Below are positions 1-5,907 of a stretch of DNA of 6,553 bases, piece by piece. The stretch is from Candidatus Dadabacteria bacterium (lineage in GTDB: Bacteria > J088). Positions within the stretch are counted from its first letter, which is position 1. Each line of letters opens with the position of its first letter. The stretch lies in contig RFIY01000250.1 in the NCBI GenBank assembly GCA_003695505.1, positions 1 to 6,553 of the forward strand, given 5' to 3'. Made by a program: the position numbers and the translations under genes. Below the pieces are notes generated by a model, which had not been told where the DNA came from, did not search any database, and saw only the letters and a program-made list of their open reading frames with translations.

Positions 1-1014
1 CTTGGTACATCGTTGCGTCCTTCGTTGACGATGTTGCTGGAGCAGGATCGGCGTCGTTACAGTGTCGAAGCCGCATTCCAGGATCTGCGCTATTACGGCG
101 TCCAGGACGCGGATGCGAAGCGTCAGTCCGACCAGAGCTGGCATCTCGACGGCAGCGGCCGGGAGGAACTGCTCAGCGGGACGACGTTGAAGGCGCGCGG
201 AACGTTCGTGCGCACGAGCGAGCCGATCTATGCCGATGTTACGCTCAGTCGCGACCGCATCGGCCGGGACAGCTCGCTGTTCGAGCCAGCGATCGAACAG
301 CAGGTGGGATCCGGGCTGATCGATGCCAGTTTGACCTGGAGCTACGCGCGCGACCGGTTCGAGGGGCTATATTCGGTGTACGACCGCGACAACCATACGC
401 TGACCGGTCGGGCGGCCGTTCGTCTGTTCACGACGCTCGAAACGTATGGTGTGGCATCGTGGAACCTCCTGCGTCGGCCGGTTACCGCGGCCGCGCTGCT
501 GGCGACCCGGCAGAACGCGACGGTGCTGCAGTTGGGGCTGGCCGGCGAACCCAGCCCGCTGTACAAGTTCAAGCTCGAGCTCGGGGCGCGTCTGCGCGTG
601 CGCGATTTTCGTGGGCGAGACCTTGCGATCCGCCCCGACCTGACGGCGGCGCTCGTCTGGTCGCCCGGCGCGTTGACGCGCATCCATCTGTTGTATCAGT
701 ACCGGATGCTGAATGGTGTCGTCACCGATGAGCTGGCAGTCAACAAAGGCCAGGTGGTTCTTGAGCGCCGACTCGGCCAGGACTGGAATCTGTCCGCGCG
801 CGGTGCGGCATGGCAGACGTCATTCCTGCCACGGATCCAGCTCGACCGCCAGGACATCAACGCCGAGGCCGGCGCAAAACTCGCCTGGGAGCCGCAGGCG
901 CTGGACATGCTGCGGCTTTCCCTTCGCTATGACTGGCAGGGGCGTTACGCGGATCCCGACACATTTGATTTTGCTGCTCACGACGTTCATCTTGAGTTTG
1001 CCGTGCGCTACTGA
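1..1014 (+). CDS. Outer-membrane beta-barrel protein of polysaccharide locus (5' partial)
   Basis: The reading frame is open to the left edge, so this is the C-terminal 337 residues of a longer protein. A TTG at base 13 could be read as a start, but no signal peptide follows it and the frame continues upstream, so I treat it as internal. The visible part is rich in short stretches of alternating polar and hydrophobic/aromatic residues, separated by charged turns with Asp, Gly and Arg, as in transmembrane beta-strands. It ends in an amphipathic strand with a terminal tyrosine (HLEFAVRY), matching the C-terminal aromatic signature recognised by the BAM machinery. There are no cytoplasmic-type motifs or hydrophobic helices. 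The exact family is not certain; outer-membrane barrels of this kind occur in many exopolysaccharide clusters. Its position before the Wza-like gene suggests it forms, or helps form, the outer-membrane exit pore. Its last 86 bases overlap the start of the next gene. Confidence 0.78.
   Translation, partial: LGTSLRPSLTMLLEQDRRRYSVEAAFQDLRYYGVQDADAKRQSDQSWHLDGSGREELLSGTTLKARGTFVRTSEPIYADVTLSRDRIGRDSSLFEPAIEQQVGSGLIDASLTWSYARDRFEGLYSVYDRDNHTLTGRAAVRLFTTLETYGVASWNLLRRPVTAAALLATRQNATVLQLGLAGEPSPLYKFKLELGARLRVRDFRGRDLAIRPDLTAALVWSPGALTRIHLLYQYRMLNGVVTDELAVNKGQVVLERRLGQDWNLSARGAAWQTSFLPRIQLDRQDINAEAGAKLAWEPQALDMLRLSLRYDWQGRYADPDTFDFAAHDVHLEFAVRY
929..1014 (+). other. 86-base out-of-frame coding overlap (barrel C-terminus / OPX signal peptide)
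   Basis: In frame 1 these bases encode the last strands and terminal Tyr of the beta-barrel. In frame 2 they encode residues 1-28 of the OPX signal peptide. Both readings look functional: the first ends in a BAM-type aromatic C-terminus, the second has a basic n-region followed by a hydrophobic core. There is no clear Shine-Dalgarno before ATG 929, so translation is probably coupled to that of the barrel gene. If the OPX protein starts at TTG 965, the overlap shrinks to 50 bases. Confidence 0.75.
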
Positions 1015-1768
1015 AGCCGCTCCAGGTGGCTATGTCCTTGGCCCAGGTGATCGGCTGTCGATTCGTGTTTATCCAGATGATCACCTTGCTCCCGAACTGA
1101 CGGTGCGCACGGACGGCACGATCATGATGCCGTTGATTGGCGCGGTGCCCGCGTCGGGAGCAACGGTGCCGGGCCTGACCGCGACCATTCAGAAACAGCT
1201 TGAGGGGCGTTTCTATCGCGCCCCCAGCGTAGAAATCGACGTCGTGCGCTATGTCTCCCATCGAGCCTTCGTGCTCGGCAGCGTGCGTGAGCCGGGTGGC
1301 TATCCGCTGTATCAGGGGGATCGCGTGCTCGACCTGCTGCAACGCGCGGGCGGCATTTCCGGCGCCTCGATCGGTTTTGCCTATCTGTTTACGCCCCGTC
1401 CCGGTCAGGGGGCGCCGGAGGTGCAACAGATCTCATTGCGACGTGTATTCGAGGCTGCCGATCCGGCGCACAATCTGGCTGTTCCGAACGGGGCCACGAT
1501 CTATGTGTATGACCAGGCGCGCGTGTTTGTGATGGGCGCCGTCGAGCGCGCGGGTTCGTACGAGGTGTCTGAAGGCGGAACGCTGCTCCGAGTCATTGCA
1601 ACCGCCGGCGGATTCTCTGCACGGGCCAGCACCACGAAAATTCGCATTTATCGCGGCTCGCCTGTCAAGGTCGTCGAGGTGGATGCATCTGCGATCATCA
1701 AGAATTCAGGTGAGGATCCGGTCGTCATGCCTGGTGACCTGATCTATGTGCCTCAGAGGTTTTTCTGA
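929..1768 (+). CDS. Wza-type outer-membrane polysaccharide export (OPX) protein, short form
   Basis: This 279-residue periplasmic/outer-membrane protein should form the oligomeric conduit for polysaccharide above the Wzc co-polymerase. The chosen ATG gives a signal peptide: a basic n-region (R4, R8), a hydrophobic core at about residues 13-24 and probable cleavage after TEA (30). The frame is open further upstream to about base 713, but that part is a shadow of the barrel gene and would bury the signal peptide. TTG at 965 is a weaker alternative that loses both arginines. Residues 33-108 are the polysaccharide export domain, beginning with the hallmark YVLGPGDRLSI. Two SLBB (beta-grasp) domains follow, from about 111 (FVLGSVREPGGY) and 198 (VFVMGAVERAGSY). 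The protein ends at VMPGDLIYVPQRFF. E. coli Wza (about 380 residues) has a C-terminal amphipathic outer-membrane helix that is absent here. Cys26 lies in LSLPC, a poor lipobox, so lipidation is uncertain. The stop overlaps the wzc-like start (TGATG). Confidence 0.92.
   Translation: MTGRGVTRIPTHLILLLTTFILSLPCATEAAPGGYVLGPGDRLSIRVYPDDHLAPELTVRTDGTIMMPLIGAVPASGATVPGLTATIQKQLEGRFYRAPSVEIDVVRYVSHRAFVLGSVREPGGYPLYQGDRVLDLLQRAGGISGASIGFAYLFTPRPGQGAPEVQQISLRRVFEAADPAHNLAVPNGATIYVYDQARVFVMGAVERAGSYEVSEGGTLLRVIATAGGFSARASTTKIRIYRGSPVKVVEVDASAIIKNSGEDPVVMPGDLIYVPQRFF
1755..1759 (+). promoter_or_regulatory. Shine-Dalgarno for the wzc-like gene
   Basis: AGAGG lies 8 bases before ATG 1768, within the last codons of the OPX gene. 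It supports ATG 1768 over the internal ATGs at codons 4 and 8. The start overlaps the upstream stop by one base, so translational coupling is likely. Confidence 0.6.
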
Positions 1769-3894
1769 TGCGCGGTATGCAGGATCTGATGCGGCTCACT
1801 GCGGTGCGGCGCGTACTGGCGGCGGTGCGGCGCTATCGATTCGTTGGCCTGAGTTTCTTCATCTTCGTCATTTTGGGGACGCTGTTTTTCACGTTCAGTC
1901 AGGATGAGCTGTATCGGGCCACCTCGGTCGTAGAACTGCGCTGGAACCCGAAAACCGAAGTCTTTCCGTTTCGTGATGTCAGTACGCAGGAAACCTGGGG
2001 CGGCTACTGGTCCTACGACGAGTTTCGTAACACGCAGATCGAAGTGATCCGCTCCCGGCGTGTCCTGCAGCGCGTCGTCGATGTACTTGGCGATCCGTCG
2101 CTGACCCCCGCCCTGCTCGAAGCGCGCCTGACGGTCGAGCCGGTGCCCGACAGTCGGTTGATTCGTGTTTCCTACATGGATACGAGTCCGCAGCGTGCCG
2201 CGGATATCGCAAATACAGTCGTGCAGGCGTACATGGATGTAGGCGTCGAAAACAGAATCCGCTGGATTCAGCAGATTGTCGACTGGCTGCGCGATCGAAT
2301 CGACAATACGCAGGATGACATCGGCCGGGCGCAGAAGGATCTGTTCGAGTTCCAGAAAGAGATGGGTTCCATCAACCTCGACAAGGATCGCCAGCAAATC
2401 GAGGCCGAGATCGACGCATTGCATGCGCGTTACATCGATGCGCATACGCGCCGGATCCAGCTCGAAGGGCAGCTTCGCGAAATGAAGCGGCTCGCGGAAC
2501 AGGGCAACAGCGGCCTGCAGCAGCTTGCACATGCCCTTGCGGTCGAAGATCGGCAGGGCGCAGTCGCCACGATCCAGAAACGGTGGGTTGAACTTCAGGC
2601 TGAGCGAGCTGGCCTCAGTGCCGTTTACGGCGACGCACATCCGAAGATGCAGGCGCTCGACCGGCAGCTCAATGCACTTCGGAGCGAATTGCTCGAAGCC
2701 GCACGCAAGCGTATCGATGGCATCCGCGCCCAGATGGATATTGCCACGGCCGAAGAAGAAGAGTTGCTCAAGGCAATGGATGAGCTCGTGTCGGCCGCAC
2801 TGGATCGGAGCAAGATCTGGCAACGGTACCAGGAATTGTCAGACGAGGCCGTAAGCCGCCGGCAATTTTACGAGGTGCTGCTCGAACGATTCAAGGAAAT
2901 CGACATCACCCGAGACCTCAACCGGGAACAGGCTGTGCTGATCGAGTCCGCCGTGCCGCCGGCCGTTGCCGCCTGGCCCAATGTGCGGGTCAATCTTGCC
3001 GTCGGCCTCTTTCTCGCCCTGACGGGTGCGATCGGAATGGCGCTGTTGCTCAATCTGCTCCAGCAGGGCGTCCAGAACAGCGAGGATCTCGAGGCCGCCA
3101 TCGGGGTGCGTGCACTGGCCGAATTGCCGTATCTGCAGACCGACTCGATCGACTATCCACTCGAGAAACTGATGCTGCACGACCCTGACTCGCCGCTTGC
3201 GGAATCGATTCGGGTTGTGCGCAACCATATCCTGTTTGCGCCGCGCGGGCGCCGCATTCGCGCGATCTTGTTCACCGGGGCGCAACCGCTCGAAGGCAAG
3301 ACGACCACGGCGAACAACCTCGCGATTGCAACGGCGCAGGCCGGCCGGAGAGTGTTGCTGGTCGACGCCGACCTGCGCAAGGCCGCGACCTCGAAAGTCT
3401 GGAAGGCGCGAGGTCGAAGAGGCTTTGCGGATGTGCTGTCGGGCAATGCGCGTTGGCAGGACGTCGTTCAGCCCACGGAAGTCGCGAATCTTTCGGTGAT
3501 GGGAACGGGTGGTGATCCGTCGCACCCGCCAGAGCTGTTCCAGAAGGAGGCGCTGGAACGGGTGCTGCCGGTGCTTCAGCAGGAATGGGATATTGTGATT
3601 TTCGACGGCTCACCGCTGCTGCTGGTGGCGGATTCGATCGTTGTCTCGTCCGTGGTGGACGAGACGTTCATCGTGATGGAGGCAGGGCGTATCCACAAGC
3701 GCGAGGCGCGGGATCTCGTGGCCAGACTCGAGCGGATCGGACAGCCGACCTGGGAAATCATCCTCAACAAGGTCACGCTGCCCAGTGCATGGGGGTATGA
3801 TGGCTACGGCTATGGTTACAGTTACGGATACGGCTCGCGAGGTGAGTCCGAATTGCTTGTCGATCAGGGTGACGTAACCGTCGAAACCGTGTAG
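1768..3894 (+). CDS. wzc: Wzc-type polysaccharide co-polymerase / BY-family tyrosine autokinase
   Basis: This 708-residue inner-membrane protein is of normal length for Wzc. It controls polymer length and export by cycles of autophosphorylation and oligomerisation. Domains in order: a basic N-terminal cytoplasmic stretch; TM1 at about 25-45; a Wzz-type periplasmic domain with long heptad-like helices at about 162-345; a GNVR-like segment with a proline-rich stretch (SAVPPAVAAWP, 394-404); and TM2 at about 408-430. The cytoplasmic kinase follows. It has the EX2RX2R oligomerisation motif (E479, R482, R485), Walker A QPLEGKTT with K511, Walker A' VDADLRK (532-538, D533 and D535), and Walker B VIFDGSP with D613. 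The tail has six tyrosines (677, 680, 682, 684, 686, 688), the expected trans-phosphorylation sites. Walker A has PLEGK rather than the common PGEGK, and Walker B has DGSP rather than DTPP/DSPP; the key Lys and Asp residues are kept. The symbol is by function and layout, not proven orthology. No Wzb phosphatase gene is in the window. Confidence 0.96.
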   Translation: MRGMQDLMRLTAVRRVLAAVRRYRFVGLSFFIFVILGTLFFTFSQDELYRATSVVELRWNPKTEVFPFRDVSTQETWGGYWSYDEFRNTQIEVIRSRRVLQRVVDVLGDPSLTPALLEARLTVEPVPDSRLIRVSYMDTSPQRAADIANTVVQAYMDVGVENRIRWIQQIVDWLRDRIDNTQDDIGRAQKDLFEFQKEMGSINLDKDRQQIEAEIDALHARYIDAHTRRIQLEGQLREMKRLAEQGNSGLQQLAHALAVEDRQGAVATIQKRWVELQAERAGLSAVYGDAHPKMQALDRQLNALRSELLEAARKRIDGIRAQMDIATAEEEELLKAMDELVSAALDRSKIWQRYQELSDEAVSRRQFYEVLLERFKEIDITRDLNREQAVLIESAVPPAVAAWPNVRVNLAVGLFLALTGAIGMALLLNLLQQGVQNSEDLEAAIGVRALAELPYLQTDSIDYPLEKLMLHDPDSPLAESIRVVRNHILFAPRGRRIRAILFTGAQPLEGKTTTANNLAIATAQAGRRVLLVDADLRKAATSKVWKARGRRGFADVLSGNARWQDVVQPTEVANLSVMGTGGDPSHPPELFQKEALERVLPVLQQEWDIVIFDGSPLLLVADSIVVSSVVDETFIVMEAGRIHKREARDLVARLERIGQPTWEIILNKVTLPSAWGYDGYGYGYSYGYGSRGESELLVDQGDVTVETV
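3793..3834 (+). repeat. Degenerate Gly-Tyr codon repeat encoding the phospho-acceptor tail
   Basis: A run of mostly GGN-TAY codon pairs encodes residues 676-689 of the Wzc-like kinase, with six Tyr in 12 residues (677-688). Third codon positions vary between GGC, GGT, GGA, TAC and TAT, so selection appears to be on the peptide rather than recent slippage of an exact DNA repeat. Confidence 0.65.
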
Positions 3895-3920
3895 ACTCTG
3901 TGGTGGTTCCCATGCCGGGC

Positions 3921-3925
3921 AGGGG
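3921..3925 (+). promoter_or_regulatory. Shine-Dalgarno for the TPR lipoprotein gene
   Basis: AGGGG sits 5 bases before ATG 3931 in the 36-base gap after the kinase gene. This is the only true intergenic gap in the window. It supports ATG 3931, which also gives a well-placed lipoprotein signal. I saw no convincing promoter or terminator in the gap. Confidence 0.6.
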
Positions 3926-3930
3926 TTCGC

Positions 3931-5070
3931 ATGCGCGACGCGCCATTCGTACAATTTGTGATGGTTCTGGCAGCGGTCGGTATGGCCGGGTGTGCTGCAA
4001 GCACACCCGAAGTCGATCCATTCGCCCTGCTTGAGGCGCATGACGCCGTGGGTGCCGAGGCGGCGTTTCGCGAGCGTATCGAAGCAGACCCGTTCAACGG
4101 ACGCTGGAAGGACGGCCTCGGTGCGGCGCTGGCGGCGCAGGGCCGATACCAGGAGGGGTGCCCGTTGTTGACAGTACGCAGCCAGCCATTGTCGTCAGAC
4201 CAGTGCTGGCTACAGGCGATTCGGCAGGCGGCCGCCGCCGAACGCTGGAGTACCGTTGCGGGTTATGTCCGGCGTGCGCCGGTCGAGCAGTTTCCACCCG
4301 CCGCCCGGCGCGAAGTCTGGAGCGCAGCTTCGTCGGCAGGCCGGGCAACGGCCGACTGGGATTTGCTCTTGCGGGCCTATCCCGCGCTGATCGCCGATGA
4401 TCCCGACAACGCCGAGCTGCATTATCTGTATGGCAGAGCACTTGAGCGGCGAGACAAATTTCAGGAAGCGTTGCACGAATATGAGCTGGCAAGGGAGCTT
4501 GATCCCCGCAACGCCGATGTGGCCCGCTATATTCGACGCCTCGAAGCGCGCATGAAACAAAGCGGTGGAACGGCGGCTGCACGCATCGAACACCTTGGTG
4601 CCGTGTCAAGGCCGGCGACAACGGCGGCGATGGATCCTGTGCGCATGAGCGCCTGGACCCATGGCGACGTCGAGGCGGTCATCGAGATCGAAGATTTGCC
4701 AGAAGTTGAATCGGACGCCAGCATCGACACTGAAATGCTCGCGGTCGATATTCGGGTGATCAAATCTCACTGGCCTTCAGGCGTCAACCCACAACGCATT
4801 CTGGCAAAGATTTCGCGTGCGGCGATCGACCTGCCGTGCCCGGCCATGGGCGAGAAGGGGGAAGTCGAGGTTGTCGTCGGGCCGGACGGTATCGTTCGCA
4901 AGGTCAAGGCCACCGGTGTGTCCGACACGATTGCTGCGTGCCTGACGCGATCCATACGTGCATGGATTTTCGATGAAATGCGCGGCGGATACCTTCATTT
5001 CGCATTTCCGTTTCCTCAGATCGATGAATCGGATCTGTACGGCGACTTCTCGGGCGAACCAGAGCAATGA
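3931..5070 (+). CDS. TPR lipoprotein with C-terminal TonB-like (AgmX/PglI-type) domain
   Basis: This 379-residue protein has a lipoprotein signal: hydrophobic residues 6-19 and lipobox MAGC with the lipidated Cys at 21. Residue 22 is Ala, not Asp, so outer-membrane sorting is likely by the Lol rule. Residues 30-76 look like a degenerate TPR helix pair. Residues 161-194 fit the TPR consensus closely (G168, A180, Y184, A187, P192). A linker with an acidic patch (about 248-275) leads to a C-terminal domain at about 287-362. That domain carries the pattern GEVEVVVGPDGIVRKVK, then Cys337, a Trp at 345 and a hydrophobic final strand (YLHFAFPF). This resembles the AgmX/PglI C-terminal domain, a TonB-C-like fold. 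No proline-rich TonB spacer or N-terminal TM anchor is seen, so it is not a classic TonB. A scaffold or accessory role in the envelope export complex is inferred from context only. Possible disulfide pairs are C77/C92 and C303/C337. The gene overlaps the next one by ATGA. Confidence 0.85.
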   Translation: MRDAPFVQFVMVLAAVGMAGCAASTPEVDPFALLEAHDAVGAEAAFRERIEADPFNGRWKDGLGAALAAQGRYQEGCPLLTVRSQPLSSDQCWLQAIRQAAAAERWSTVAGYVRRAPVEQFPPAARREVWSAASSAGRATADWDLLLRAYPALIADDPDNAELHYLYGRALERRDKFQEALHEYELARELDPRNADVARYIRRLEARMKQSGGTAAARIEHLGAVSRPATTAAMDPVRMSAWTHGDVEAVIEIEDLPEVESDASIDTEMLAVDIRVIKSHWPSGVNPQRILAKISRAAIDLPCPAMGEKGEVEVVVGPDGIVRKVKATGVSDTIAACLTRSIRAWIFDEMRGGYLHFAFPFPQIDESDLYGDFSGEPEQ

Positions 5071-5903
5071 GACAGGAGCAACCGGCGCCGGATGTCGGGC
5101 GACGGGAAGCAGCGGATCACGGCACAGCGCAGGCAGGCTGTACGCGGTTACCCGTAACGGCGGCGATACTGGCACATAATGAGGCCGATCGCCTGCCTGC
5201 GACCCTCCAGGCGCTGAACCAACATGTCGAGCGCATCATCGTGCTGGATTCCGACAGCGACGATGGGACCGCCGAAGTCGCAATGGCGCTTGGCGCGGAA
5301 GTCCACAATCATCGCTGGGAGGGATATGTGGCGGCGCGCCGTCGGTTGCTGGAACTGGTCGATGCGCCATGGTGCCTGATGGTCGATGCGGACGAGGTTG
5401 TACCTCCGGCATTCTGGGATGCGCTGGCACGCACCGGCTTTCCCGATACAGAAGCCAGCGCATACGCCGTCCGCCGTCAGACGATCTACCTTGGAAAACG
5501 ACTGCGCTACGCCTGGCAGCCCGACTGGAAGACCGTGCTCGTGCGCACTGAGCGTGCGCGCATCGAAGGCGGCGCCGTGCACGAGTATCTGACGACGCCG
5601 GATCCGGTGGTGCGACTTCCGGTCGCAATCGACCACTATTCCTACCGTGGGCTGGGGGATCATCTCCGAAAAATGATCGCCTATGCGCGGCTGGGTGCCG
5701 CGCAGCTCGAACAGGAGGGGCGGCGGTGCCACTGGTGGGACCTGACGCTTCGTCCGGCGTGGCATGTCGTTCGGCATTTGCTTGTCAAACAGGCCTGGCG
5801 CGACGGCCTGCCCGGCTGGATCGCGGCAACGAGTTCCGGCGTCGCGGTCTGGATGCGCTACGCGTTCCTGCTGGAACGGCGCCTGGAGCTGCGGAAGGGC
5901 TGA
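5067..5903 (+). CDS. Family 2 glycosyltransferase, WaaE/KdtX-like
   Basis: This 278-residue cytoplasmic GT-A enzyme should transfer a sugar from a nucleotide-sugar donor to the growing polysaccharide or lipid-linked unit; donor and linkage cannot be read from sequence. Motifs in order: AILAHNEADRL (33-43), the start of the nucleotide-binding fold; VLDSDSDDGT (59-68); a basic stretch after WEGYVAARR (85-93), typical of the WaaE/KdtX subgroup; the metal-binding VDADE (106-110); and EGGAVHEYL (167-175), equivalent to the conserved G-x-x-HE acceptor/catalytic region. The C-terminal third is rich in Trp, Arg and hydrophobic residues and may sit against the membrane. Length is close to the 250-280 usual for the group. 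About 28 polar, apparently disordered residues precede the fold, and no other in-frame start lies between, so ATG 5067 stands. It overlaps the lipoprotein stop by four bases (ATGA), suggesting translational coupling. The family is secure; a core-LPS versus exopolysaccharide role is decided only by context, which favours exopolysaccharide. Confidence 0.92.
   Translation: MRQEQPAPDVGRREAADHGTAQAGCTRLPVTAAILAHNEADRLPATLQALNQHVERIIVLDSDSDDGTAEVAMALGAEVHNHRWEGYVAARRRLLELVDAPWCLMVDADEVVPPAFWDALARTGFPDTEASAYAVRRQTIYLGKRLRYAWQPDWKTVLVRTERARIEGGAVHEYLTTPDPVVRLPVAIDHYSYRGLGDHLRKMIAYARLGAAQLEQEGRRCHWWDLTLRPAWHVVRHLLVKQAWRDGLPGWIAATSSGVAVWMRYAFLLERRLELRKG
5893..5899 (+). promoter_or_regulatory. Shine-Dalgarno deciding the GTG start of the GT4 gene
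   Basis: GGAAGGG, inside the last codons of the preceding glycosyltransferase gene, lies 8 bases before GTG 5908. It supports this GTG as the start. The protein read from there begins directly with a first beta-strand (IVAYDGIR) as expected for the fold. Confidence 0.6.
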
Positions 5904-5907
5904 GCGC

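Noticed and set aside
713-928. N-terminal extension of the OPX reading frame upstream of ATG 929
   Set aside because: It is an open out-of-frame reading of the barrel gene. The translated part has no OPX similarity and would place the signal peptide about 70 residues inside the protein.
1753-2823. Long antisense open frame (356 codons) opposite the wzc-like gene
   Set aside because: The sense strand carries a clear full-length Wzc. Long antisense frames are common opposite GC-rich genes, and this one shows no recognisable domain or start signal.
2839-3525. Antisense open frame (228 codons) opposite the kinase domain
   Set aside because: It lies opposite the conserved TM2, Walker A and Walker A' coding region, and its translation looks like low-complexity antisense protein.
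3895-3930. Possible promoter or terminator between the kinase and lipoprotein genes
   Set aside because: The 36-base gap has no convincing -35/-10 pair, no stable hairpin with a T-run, and is mostly accounted for by the Shine-Dalgarno region.
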